A stretch of 22,112 nucleotides of DNA from Acetobacteraceae bacterium (GTDB taxonomy: Bacteria; Pseudomonadota; Alphaproteobacteria; Acetobacterales; Acetobacteraceae): contig DAICYU010000008.1 of assembly GCA_027311485.1 (NCBI GenBank), forward strand, positions 1 to 22,112, given 5' to 3'. The notes under the pieces are model-generated. The model searched no databases. It was not told the DNA's origin and saw only the letters and a program-made list of their open reading frames with translations. Shown here one piece after another: positions 15,116 through 22,112 of the stretch (position 1 is its first letter; each line of letters starts with the position of its first letter). The translations under genes were made by a program, and so were the position numbers.

Positions 15116-15129
15116 AGACAATCCGGAAC

Positions 15130-15156
15130 AGGCGGGCCAAAACGGCCCGCCTTTCT
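15130..15156 (+). terminator. Intrinsic terminator after hmp
   Basis: A perfect 9-bp stem, AGGCGGGCC (15130-15138) with GGCCCGCCT (15144-15152), closes a 5-nt AAAAC loop and runs into TTTCT. It starts 14 nt after the hmp stop and separates the NO operon from the cyclo-ligase gene. Confidence 0.8.
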
Positions 15157-15164
15157 CGGCGGCG

Positions 15165-15857
15165 GTGGCCTGTGCCTCGCCGCCGTGCCTTTTCGACACA
15201 TACGAGTCCGGCGGCACCATCCCCACCCCGCCAGACCCAACCGGCCCCGTACAGTCGCCAACCGACGCGTGGCAGGAGGTCCGGCTGTGGCGGAAGGCCA
15301 AGCGGCAGGTGATGATCAACCGCCGCCTGGCCATACCGGCAGCGGAACGGGCCGCCCATGCCAACGTCGTGACAGCAAGCCTGTGCAAGCTGCTCAACGC
15401 CCACGGCGACGCCATTGTGGGGTTCTATTGGCCGTTCAAAGGCGAATACGACCCGCGGCCGCTGGCCCGCGCACTGCATAGCGGCGGCATGCGGCTGGCA
15501 TTGCCGGTTGTCGTGGCGAAGGCTCAGCCGATGCTCTTCCGGCCGTGGTGGCCGGGGGTGCCGATGGCGCGTGGCGTATGGAACATCCCGGTGCCAGCCG
15601 CCGGGCCGGCGGTTCTTCCCGGTGTGCTGCTGGTGCCGGTCGTCGGCTTCGACAAGCGTGGCTATCGCCTGGGCTACGGCGGCGGATACTACGACCGGAC
15701 ACTGGCGGTATGCGCCGTTCGGCCGCGGACCTTCGCGATCGGGTTTGAGATGTCGGAAATCCCCACCATCCACCCGCAACCGCACGATATTCCGATGGAT
15801 GTCGTGGTGACCGAGCGTGGGATCAGGGTCACCTGCCCTGTATTCACAGCGGAATAA
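15165..15857 (+). CDS. 5-formyltetrahydrofolate cyclo-ligase
   Basis: The C-terminal signature GYRLGYGGGYYDRTLA and the nearby VPVVGFDKRG and DVVVTE identify 5-FCL. The enzyme makes 5,10-methenyl-THF from 5-formyl-THF with ATP. The substrate-binding N-terminal basic block WRKAKRQVMINRRLAIPAAERA is present. The start is uncertain. GTG 15165 gives 230 aa and keeps a SPPC segment that I recall from N-terminal extensions of alphaproteobacterial 5-FCL proteins. ATGs at 15051 or 15072 would overlap hmp and cross the terminator; ATG 15309-15314 would cut off the basic block. No clear Shine-Dalgarno is seen. The gene begins only about 10 nt after the hmp terminator, so it may depend on read-through or on a promoter inside hmp. 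Confidence 0.85.
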   Translation: MACASPPCLFDTYESGGTIPTPPDPTGPVQSPTDAWQEVRLWRKAKRQVMINRRLAIPAAERAAHANVVTASLCKLLNAHGDAIVGFYWPFKGEYDPRPLARALHSGGMRLALPVVVAKAQPMLFRPWWPGVPMARGVWNIPVPAAGPAVLPGVLLVPVVGFDKRGYRLGYGGGYYDRTLAVCAVRPRTFAIGFEMSEIPTIHPQPHDIPMDVVVTERGIRVTCPVFTAE

Positions 15858-15919
15858 CCCAACCTGACCATTCCACTATTGGAACGATTATGGTCGCGAT
15901 GGGTTCCGCAGACTCAGCA

Positions 15920-15942
15920 GCGGGCGCGGATTGCGCACCCGC
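15920..15942. terminator. Possible hairpin terminator between convergent 5-FCL and narK genes
   Basis: GCGGG (15920-15924) pairs with CCCGC (15938-15942), and inner GC bases can add to the stem with a bulge. It lies between two convergent stops. No U-run follows on either strand, so termination activity is doubtful. Confidence 0.25.
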
Positions 15943-15965
15943 CGGCCGAGCAGCGGCTGGAATGA

Positions 15966-17270
15966 TCAGAGGACGGGTGCAACGGCGACCTGAGTGGCGC
16001 CGACGGGCTCTCCCACCGCAGCGGGCGTATCCTTCGTCCCGATCACGGCAGTACGGCGCACCTCGGTGATGTAGGCCAGGATCAGCGACACCCAGACGAT
16101 GCCATACAGCAGCATAAAGCAGCTTGAATAAACGCCCGTCAGGTCAAGCATGATGCCGAACAGGATTGGCAGCAGGAAACCGCCGAGGCCACCCGCGAGG
16201 CCCACGATGCCGGACACCGGCCCCAGATTGTGCGGGAAGTCCTCACCCACGTACTTGAAGACCGATGCCATGCCGCAGGCGAAAGAGACGCCCAGAGCGA
16301 ACATCAGCCCGGCAAACATCCACGCCGACAGGCCGATATGGAATGACACCGGGCCACGGATCGTCTGCACCGCCAGGTCAGTTTGCGGATAGGACAAGAT
16401 GAACAGGCAGATCCAGGCCGCCCAGAGCACCCACCATGTCACCGCATGCGCACCGAACCGGTCGGACAACCATCCCCCCGCCGCACGCAGCAATCCGGCC
16501 GGCAGGGAGAAGCAGGCCGCCATCAGCGAAGCCTCGGCGATCGAGAAGTGATATTCATTCAGGAAGTATTGCGGCATCCAGACGGACAAGGCCGTGAATC
16601 CGCCGAAAACAATCGAATAATACTGGCAATACTTCCAGACACGTGGGTTCGACAGCACGGCCAGTTGCTGGCGCAGCGGCATCGTGCTGCGGCCCACACC
16701 CGGATCAGGCAGCGCCATGACCCAGAAGATGACGGCGGTCACCACCAGCACCACGGCATAGACCCTCGGTACCATCTGCCAGCCGAACTGCGACACCAGT
16801 GTCGGGGCGACGAACATGTTGATCGCCGCGCCGCTGACGCCTGCGCCGAACACGCCCATGGCGAAGCCGCGATTGTGCGGAAAAAACCGGGCGACATAAG
16901 GCGTGCCCACGGCAAAGCTGGCGCCGACCAGGCCAAGAGCCAGCCCAAGGGCCAGGAACTGCCAGTACGCCGTCGCATAGGACGACAGCCACAGCGGCAC
17001 GGCACACACCAGCAGCAGCGTGAACATGACAATCCGGCCGCCAAACCGGTCGGTCCAGATACCAAGTGGCAGGCGGAGCAAGGCGCCGGTCAGCACCGGG
17101 GTGGCGGTCAGAAGCCCGAACTCGGACGCATTCAGCCCGAGCTCCTTGCGAATTGGGATGCCGATGACACCGAACATCATCCAGGCAACAAAGCAGGTCG
17201 CGAACGCGAAAGTCGTGACAAGCAGCACCACAAGCGCCCGCGCCCGCGGAACCTCATGCGGGTTCGACAT
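15966..17270 (-). CDS. narK: NarK-type nitrate/nitrite MFS transporter
   Basis: The 434-aa protein has 12 predicted helices and the two glycine-rich nitrate-signature segments: GVFGAGVSGAAINMFVAP in helix 5 and GIVGLAGGLGGFLLP in helix 11. Arg66 in helix 2 (LLRLPLGIWTDRFGGR) corresponds to the nitrate-binding Arg89 of E. coli NarK. NarK proteins import nitrate and export nitrite across the inner membrane for the Nar reductase. It starts only 2 nt after the stop of the Crp/Fnr regulator, so the pair is one operon divergent from narG. One NarK domain is present, not the fused NarK1-NarK2 form found in some denitrifiers. Confidence 0.93.
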   Translation of the reverse strand: MSNPHEVPRARALVVLLVTTFAFATCFVAWMMFGVIGIPIRKELGLNASEFGLLTATPVLTGALLRLPLGIWTDRFGGRIVMFTLLLVCAVPLWLSSYATAYWQFLALGLALGLVGASFAVGTPYVARFFPHNRGFAMGVFGAGVSGAAINMFVAPTLVSQFGWQMVPRVYAVVLVVTAVIFWVMALPDPGVGRSTMPLRQQLAVLSNPRVWKYCQYYSIVFGGFTALSVWMPQYFLNEYHFSIAEASLMAACFSLPAGLLRAAGGWLSDRFGAHAVTWWVLWAAWICLFILSYPQTDLAVQTIRGPVSFHIGLSAWMFAGLMFALGVSFACGMASVFKYVGEDFPHNLGPVSGIVGLAGGLGGFLLPILFGIMLDLTGVYSSCFMLLYGIVWVSLILAYITEVRRTAVIGTKDTPAAVGEPVGATQVAVAPVL

Positions 17271-17272
17271 GG

Positions 17273-18034
17273 TCAGATCCTTTGAACGGCAAGGGGAGTC
17301 ATCACCTCCGGCCCGTCCAGCAAAGGATCGAGCCTGAAGCGGGCCTGTGCTGCGGCGGGGTCCGTCAGGGTGACCAGGTCGCCTTCGACCCGAATGCCAT
17401 GCCGACCCACCACGGCCAGGGTGCGGGAGAACGTCTCCCGCGTCATGCCAAGCTGCGAGGCGATCAGTCGTTTCTCCAGCGGCAGGTGGATCGCCTCACC
17501 GCGAACGGCACTGGCAAGCAGCCCCAGCAGGAAACAGCCGACACGTTCCTCGGCGGAGCGGAGTTGCAGGTTCTTGGCATGTTTGATCTGGCGCCGGAAC
17601 TGCGCGGCCTGGCACGCCAGGACGGCAAGACATAGCGCATGGTCCGTGGCGACCGCCTGCCGGAAGGCCGCGGCCTGAATCATGACCAGGCGCGCCTCAT
17701 CCAGCACGCGCGCCCGCAGCAGATAGGCCTGCTGGTTCAGGACAGCCGCCGGCAGCAGCAAGTCCGGCGCCCGCACGAATTCGACCAGCGTTTCCTCCCG
17801 GCCGCGGATGCCGAGGAGTTCGACACTGCCCTGAAACAGCAGAAGCGCGAAGGCGGGCGTATCCGCCTGCTCGAACAGTAGACTGCCGGACGGCATCCGA
17901 TGCAGCACGGCATAGCGGGCCAGTTCATCAAGCGTCGATTTGGACACCGCCGCCAGCCACGGCGTCCTCTCCATGGCCTCCCGCGCACTCAATGCGCCCG
18001 CGTCACCATCACAGTCCACAGCATCAATCTCCAT
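17273..18034 (-). CDS. Crp/Fnr-family regulator without FNR cysteines (DNR/NnrR/NarR-like)
   Basis: The 253-aa protein has an N-terminal cyclic-nucleotide-type beta domain (LLFEQADTPAFALLLFQGSVELL, residues 53-75), a long dimer helix, and a C-terminal HTH. The recognition helix MTRETFSRTL carries Glu200, Ser203 and Arg204, the E-SR residues with which FNR reads TTGAT-N4-ATCAA. Only one N-terminal cysteine (Cys8) is present, so there is no FNR-type [4Fe-4S] oxygen sensor; a haem- or NO-type signal as in DNR is possible. I chose ATG 18034; an in-frame TTG at 18040 would add two residues. A matching box lies in the upstream region at 18132-18145, so self-regulation and control of narGH are likely. 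Confidence 0.88.
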   Translation of the reverse strand: MEIDAVDCDGDAGALSAREAMERTPWLAAVSKSTLDELARYAVLHRMPSGSLLFEQADTPAFALLLFQGSVELLGIRGREETLVEFVRAPDLLLPAAVLNQQAYLLRARVLDEARLVMIQAAAFRQAVATDHALCLAVLACQAAQFRRQIKHAKNLQLRSAEERVGCFLLGLLASAVRGEAIHLPLEKRLIASQLGMTRETFSRTLAVVGRHGIRVEGDLVTLTDPAAAQARFRLDPLLDGPEVMTPLAVQRI

Positions 18035-18117
18035 CGGCAATACCGATCCCGTTCCATGGCCGGATTGGAAAGCAGGTGCGCCGCACCGTCCACACCTGCG
18101 GACATGGGATATCGAAA

Positions 18118-18159
18118 GTCACGCGGTGGCATTGACTCATATCAATGCTACCGCGTGAC
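18118..18159. promoter_or_regulatory. 42-bp near-perfect palindrome with central FNR/DNR-type box
   Basis: Arms GTCACGCGGTGGCATTGA (18118-18135) and TCAATGCTACCGCGTGAC (18142-18159) match as inverted copies at 17 of 18 positions around CTCATA. The centre reads TTGAC-TCAT-ATCAA (18132-18145), one base from the FNR consensus. The box centre is near 18138.5. A class II layout would put the narG start near 18180, with GATAGT (18169-18174) as the -10. Symmetry extends far past a normal 14-bp box. Confidence 0.75.
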
Positions 18160-18236
18160 CCACGCACCGATAGTGACCGCATCGCCTTGGGGCCGTCGGC
18201 CGCCCGGGCCTATTCGAAAAACGCGGGACATCAGGA

Positions 18237-21200
18237 ATGAGCCACTTCCTCGACCGGCTGACCTTCTTCCGAAAGCAGGTTGATACCTTCGCCGATGGGC
18301 ACGGCATCGTCACGAATGAGCCGCGCGCGTGGGAGGACGGGTACCGCAAGCGCTGGCAGCACGACAAGATCGTCCGCTCCACGCACGGCGTGAACTGCAC
18401 CGGATCGTGTTCCTGGAAGATCTACGTCAAGGGCGGGATCGTTACGTGGGAAACGCAACAGACCGACTACCCGCGCACACGGCCCGACCTGCCGAACCAT
18501 GAGCCGCGCGGCTGCGCCCGGGGCGCCAGCTATTCCTGGTACCTGTATTCGGCCAACCGGGTGAAGCATCCGATGGTGCGCGGCCGCCTGCTGAGGCTGT
18601 GGCGGGAGGCTCGGGCCATCCGCACGCCGGTCGCCGCCTGGGCGTCCATCGTCGAGGATGCGGACAAGCGAAACAGCTACACCAGCAAGCGCGGCCTGGG
18701 CGGCTTTGTCCGTGCCACCTGGGACGAGCTGAATGAGATCATTGCCGCGGCAAATGCCTATACGGCAAGGACCTACGGACCCGACCGCGTCGTCGGCTTC
18801 TCCCCCATCCCGGCGATGTCGATGCTCAGCTATGCGGCGGGGGCGCGCTACCTGTCCTTGCTGGGCGGCGTCTGCCTGTCCTTCTATGACTGGTATTGCG
18901 ATCTGCCGCCGGCCAGCCCGATGACCTGGGGCGAGCAGACCGACGTGCCGGAAAGCGCCGACTGGTACAATGCCGGCTTCCTGATGCTGTGGGGATCGAA
19001 CGTCCCGCAGACGCGCACGCCGGACGCGCATTTCTACACCGAAGTTCGTTACAAGGGCACCAAGAGCGTCGTCGTCTCTCCCGACTACGCCGAGGCGACG
19101 AAGTTCGCCGACCTGTGGCTGCATCCGAAACAGGGAACTGACGCCGCTCTGGCGCTGGCCATGGGCCACGTCATGTTGCGGGAATTTTACCTGGACCGCA
19201 CCGTCCCCTACTTCGCGGACTACGTCAGCCGCTACACCGATCTGCCGATGCTGGTCCGGCTGGTGAAGCAGGGCGACCGCTATATCCCCGAACGGCTGCT
19301 GCGGGCGGATGACTTCGCCGACGGCCTGCATGAGGCGAACAACCCGGCCTGGAAGACGGTGGCGCTGGATGCGGCCGGCAACCCGGTCGTGCCGCGTGGT
19401 TCGATCGGCTTCCGCTGGGGCGAGCAGGGCAAATGGAACCTCGAAGCCAGGGAGAGCGGTGGTGCCGAGGTTGCGCTGGCGCTCAGCCTGGCGGATTCCG
19501 GCCAGGTCACCGAGGTCGCCTTCCCCTATTTCGGTGGCACCACGACGAACGGATTCACCGCGACAGACCACCCGGATGTGCTGGTGCGCAACATTCCAGC
19601 CCGCACCCTGGCGTTGAAGGATGGTCAGGCGCTGGTCACCACCGTGTTTGACCTGATGTGCGGCAATTACGGGCTGGATCGCGGCTTCGGCGGCCGCAAC
19701 GTCGCTCGGTCATTCGATCAGGACGTGCCGTTCACACCGGCCTGGGCCGAGCGGGTGACGGGTGTGCCGCGGGAGCAGATCGTGCATGTGGCGCGGGAGT
19801 TCGCGTCGAACGCCGAAAAGACCAACGGCCGATCCATGGTCATCCTCGGCGCCGGGTTGAACCACTGGTACCACATGGACATGGCCTATCGGGGGATCAT
19901 CAATCTTCTGGTGCTGTGCGGCTGCATCGGCCAATCCGGCGGCGGCTGGTCGCACTACGTCGGGCAGGAAAAGCTGCGCCCGCAGACGGGCTGGATGCCG
20001 ATCGCCTTCGGCCTGGACTGGAACCGTCCGCCGCGCCAGCACAACGCCACGTCGTTCTTCTACGCGCACACCAACCAGTGGCGCTACGAAACCCTCAACG
20101 TGTCGGAAATCCTCTCGCCCACGGCCCCCGAAGGTGATTGGAGCGGATCGCTGATCGACTACAACGTCCGCGCCGAACGCATGGGCTGGCTGCCCTCCGC
20201 GCCGCAGTTGAAGCAGAACCCGCTGACCATTGCCGCGCGCGCGCAGGCCGCCGGGCTGGCGCCGGAGGATTACGTGGCGCGCGCCGTCGCCTCGGGCGAG
20301 TTGGAACTGTCCTGCCACGATCCGGACGACCCGGCGAACTGGCCGCGCAACATGTTCGTCTGGCGGTCCAACCTGCTGGGATCATCCGGCAAGGGGCATG
20401 AGTATTTCCTGAAGCACCTGCTGGGCACCAGCAATGGCGTGCTGGGCAAGGACCTGGGCGCCGAGGGCCGGGAAAAGCCGCACGACGTCGCCTGGCACGA
20501 GCGGGCACCGGAAGGAAAGCTGGACCTGCTGGTGACGCTGGATTTCCGCATGTCCACCACCTGCGTCTATTCCGACATCGTGCTGCCGACGGCGACATGG
20601 TACGAAAAGAACGACCTGAACACCTCCGACATGCACCCGTTCATCCATCCGCTGTCGGCGGCGGTGGACCCGGCGTGGGAAGCGCGCTCGGACTGGGACA
20701 TCTACAAGGGCATCGCCAAGGCGTTCTCGGACGTCGCGCCCGAGGTGCTGGGCAAGGAGACCGATGTCGTCCTGACGCCCATCCTGCACGACACCGCGGG
20801 CGAACTGGCGCAGCCTTATGACGTGAAGGACTGGAAGGCGGGTGAAACCGCGCCGCTGCCCGGCCGCACCATGCCGTCGGTGGCGGTGGTCGAGCGTGAC
20901 TACCCGGCCCTGTATGAGCGTTTCACCTCGATCGGACCGTTGCTGGAGAAACTGGGCAACGGCGGCAAGGGCATCGGCTGGAATACGCAGCACGAGGTCG
21001 ATTTCCTGCGCACCCTGAACGGCGTCGCGCCGAACGGCCAGCCGAAGCTGGATACCGACATCGACGCGATTGAAGCCGTGCTGAGCCTGGCGCCTGAAAC
21101 CAACGGCGAGGTGGCGGTGAAGGCGTGGGAAGCCTTGAGCAAGTTCACCGGCCGCGAGCACGCCCATCTGGCGCTGCCGAAGGAAGATGAGAAGATCCGC

Positions 21201-21947
21201 TACCGCGACATCCAGGCGCAGCCGCGCAAGATCATTTCTTCCCCGACCTGGTCCGGCATAGAGAGCGAGAAGGTCTGCTACAACGCCGGCTACACCAACG
21301 TGCATGAGCTGATCCCCTGGCGGACGCTGACCGGGCGGCAGCAACTGTATCAGGACCATCTGTGGATGCGCGCCTTCGGCGAGGGCCTGGCCACCTGGCG
21401 CCCGCCCGTCGATACGAAGGCGATCGCCCCGGTGCAGGGCCGGCATGCCAACGGCAACAAGGAAATCGTGCTGAATTTCGTTACCCCGCATCAGAAATGG
21501 GGCATCCACAGCACGTATTCCGACAACCTGCTGATGCTGACGCTGAACCGCGGCGGCCCGGTGGTGTGGATCAGCGAGGACGACGCGAAGCAGGCCGGGA
21601 TCGAGGACAATGACTGGGTCGAGGCCTACAACACCAACGGTGCGCTGGTCGCACGGGCGGTCGTTTCGCAGCGCGTCAATCCCGGCATGGCGATGATGTA
21701 CCATGCGCAGGAGAAGATCGTGAACATGCCGGGCAGCGAAATCACCGGCAAGCGCGGCGGCATCCACAACTCAGTGACCCGCACGGTCATGAAGCCGACG
21801 CACATGATCGGCGGCTACGCCCAGCAATCTTATGGCTTCAACTACTACGGCACGGTCGGCTCCAACCGCGACGAGTTCATCGTCATCCGGCGCATGAGCA
21901 AGGTCGATTGGCTCGATGAAGACGTGACCGCGAAGGAGACCGTGTGA
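18237..21947 (+). CDS. narG: Respiratory nitrate reductase alpha subunit
   Basis: The 1236-aa protein is full length and aligns with E. coli NarG end to end by eye (1247 aa). The FS0 cluster ligands are His50, Cys54, Cys58 and Cys93 in STHGVNCTGSCSWK and EPRGCARG. The molybdenum ligand falls at Asp222 in SFYDWYCDLPPASP. Further hallmarks are WGSNVPQTRTPDAHF, GAGLNHWYHMDMAYRG, GCIGQSGGGW, WRSNLLGSSGKGHE and the C-terminal GFNYYGTVGSNRDEF. It carries bis-MGD and reduces nitrate to nitrite on the cytoplasmic side with quinol electrons passed through NarI and NarH. No twin-arginine signal is seen, in keeping with a cytoplasm-facing enzyme. The regulator/narK pair is divergent across 202 bp. Confidence 0.98.
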   Translation: MSHFLDRLTFFRKQVDTFADGHGIVTNEPRAWEDGYRKRWQHDKIVRSTHGVNCTGSCSWKIYVKGGIVTWETQQTDYPRTRPDLPNHEPRGCARGASYSWYLYSANRVKHPMVRGRLLRLWREARAIRTPVAAWASIVEDADKRNSYTSKRGLGGFVRATWDELNEIIAAANAYTARTYGPDRVVGFSPIPAMSMLSYAAGARYLSLLGGVCLSFYDWYCDLPPASPMTWGEQTDVPESADWYNAGFLMLWGSNVPQTRTPDAHFYTEVRYKGTKSVVVSPDYAEATKFADLWLHPKQGTDAALALAMGHVMLREFYLDRTVPYFADYVSRYTDLPMLVRLVKQGDRYIPERLLRADDFADGLHEANNPAWKTVALDAAGNPVVPRGSIGFRWGEQGKWNLEARESGGAEVALALSLADSGQVTEVAFPYFGGTTTNGFTATDHPDVLVRNIPARTLALKDGQALVTTVFDLMCGNYGLDRGFGGRNVARSFDQDVPFTPAWAERVTGVPREQIVHVAREFASNAEKTNGRSMVILGAGLNHWYHMDMAYRGIINLLVLCGCIGQSGGGWSHYVGQEKLRPQTGWMPIAFGLDWNRPPRQHNATSFFYAHTNQWRYETLNVSEILSPTAPEGDWSGSLIDYNVRAERMGWLPSAPQLKQNPLTIAARAQAAGLAPEDYVARAVASGELELSCHDPDDPANWPRNMFVWRSNLLGSSGKGHEYFLKHLLGTSNGVLGKDLGAEGREKPHDVAWHERAPEGKLDLLVTLDFRMSTTCVYSDIVLPTATWYEKNDLNTSDMHPFIHPLSAAVDPAWEARSDWDIYKGIAKAFSDVAPEVLGKETDVVLTPILHDTAGELAQPYDVKDWKAGETAPLPGRTMPSVAVVERDYPALYERFTSIGPLLEKLGNGGKGIGWNTQHEVDFLRTLNGVAPNGQPKLDTDIDAIEAVLSLAPETNGEVAVKAWEALSKFTGREHAHLALPKEDEKIRYRDIQAQPRKIISSPTWSGIESEKVCYNAGYTNVHELIPWRTLTGRQQLYQDHLWMRAFGEGLATWRPPVDTKAIAPVQGRHANGNKEIVLNFVTPHQKWGIHSTYSDNLLMLTLNRGGPVVWISEDDAKQAGIEDNDWVEAYNTNGALVARAVVSQRVNPGMAMMYHAQEKIVNMPGSEITGKRGGIHNSVTRTVMKPTHMIGGYAQQSYGFNYYGTVGSNRDEFIVIRRMSKVDWLDEDVTAKETV

Positions 21948-22112
21948 TGAAGGTCCGCGCACAGATCGCGATGGTGCTGAACCTGGACAAGTGCATCGGC
22001 TGCCATACCTGCTCGGTGACGTGCAAGAATGTGTGGACCAGCCGCGAAGGCGTGGAATACGCTTGGTTCAATAACGTCGAAACGAAACCGGGTATCGGCT
22101 ATCCGAAGGACT
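21947..22112 (+). CDS. narH: Respiratory nitrate reductase beta subunit, 3'-truncated by window end
   Basis: The first 55 codons are visible. The start MKVRAQIAMVLNLDKCIGC and the ferredoxin cluster Cys16-x2-Cys19-x2-Cys22-x3-Cys26 match NarH of E. coli at the same positions, and VEYAWFNNVETKPG follows. NarH holds four Fe-S clusters and carries electrons from NarI haem b to NarG. Its ATG overlaps the narG stop by one base (TGATG), with AAGGAG 8 nt upstream inside narG. The rest of the gene, and presumably narJ and narI, lie beyond the window. Confidence 0.96.
   Translation, partial: MKVRAQIAMVLNLDKCIGCHTCSVTCKNVWTSREGVEYAWFNNVETKPGIGYPKD

Noticed and set aside
18072..18099. GCAGGTG...CACCTGC inverted repeat upstream of the Crp/Fnr gene
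   Set aside because: Seven-bp arms with a 14-nt gap in GC-rich DNA can arise by chance. It overlaps another possible pairing and is far weaker than the 42-bp palindrome beside it.
18231..19571. 446-codon open frame on the minus strand inside narG
   Set aside because: narG is unmistakable here. Long antisense frames are expected in GC-rich genes with strong third-position bias, and the translation is Arg/His/Gly-rich with no family match.
20382..21767. 461-codon minus-strand frame inside narG
   Set aside because: Shadow of narG for the same reason; no ribosome-binding site and no recognisable domain.
1..22112. Mobile elements, CRISPR arrays, tRNA or rRNA genes
   Set aside because: No transposase or integrase frames, no regularly spaced repeats and no recognisable tRNA/rRNA sequence were found on reading the window.

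Overview
The window looks like a GC-rich alphaproteobacterial chromosome segment. A Rhodospirillales/Acetobacteraceae-type origin is my guess from codon use and gene mix; no rRNA or other marker gene is present to prove it. It carries about 16 confident protein genes, two smaller candidates and several regulatory sites. No transposase, CRISPR array, tRNA or rRNA was seen.

Region 1 (1-3554, + strand) is the tail of a transport/catabolic operon: a family-5 ABC solute-binding protein cut by the window edge, a class I SAM methyltransferase and a DadA-like FAD oxidoreductase, packed with a 6-nt gap and a 4-nt overlap. Region 2 (3659-9558) is mixed. It has an E. coli-like HpaB 4-hydroxyphenylacetate 3-monooxygenase (-), a small exported helix-hairpin-helix protein (+), a sufE-MFS pair (-), an MgtC-type membrane protein (-) and an acyl-CoA-dehydrogenase-fold flavin monooxygenase (+). 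Two unrelated reduced-flavin-dependent oxygenase components therefore lie within 6 kb, with no flavin reductase gene visible.

Region 3 (9678-11906, - strand) is a metal-transport unit: promoter, about 275-nt leader, a 64-aa protein with an excellent Shine-Dalgarno, then an Nramp-family transporter whose two metal-binding motifs are non-canonical. The leader contains three mutually exclusive helices that could hide or expose the ribosome-binding site, and a possible 41-codon leader peptide ending inside one of them. This is the best candidate for something undescribed.

Region 4 (11921-15857) is a nitric-oxide defence cluster. nsrR (-) is divergent from ytfE/ric, a four-helix membrane protein with one His in each predicted helix region, and hmp. 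An intrinsic terminator follows hmp, then a 5-formyltetrahydrofolate cyclo-ligase gene. Two imperfect direct copies of a probable operator sit between nsrR and ytfE.

Region 5 (15966-22112) is nitrate respiration. A Crp/Fnr-family regulator without FNR-type cysteines is followed after 2 nt by narK (-). Divergent from them are narG and the start of narH (+). A 42-bp near-perfect palindrome with an FNR/DNR-type box at its centre lies in the shared intergenic region. Regions 4 and 5 together suggest nitrate reduction to nitrite coupled with protection from the NO that follows, under two separate regulators.
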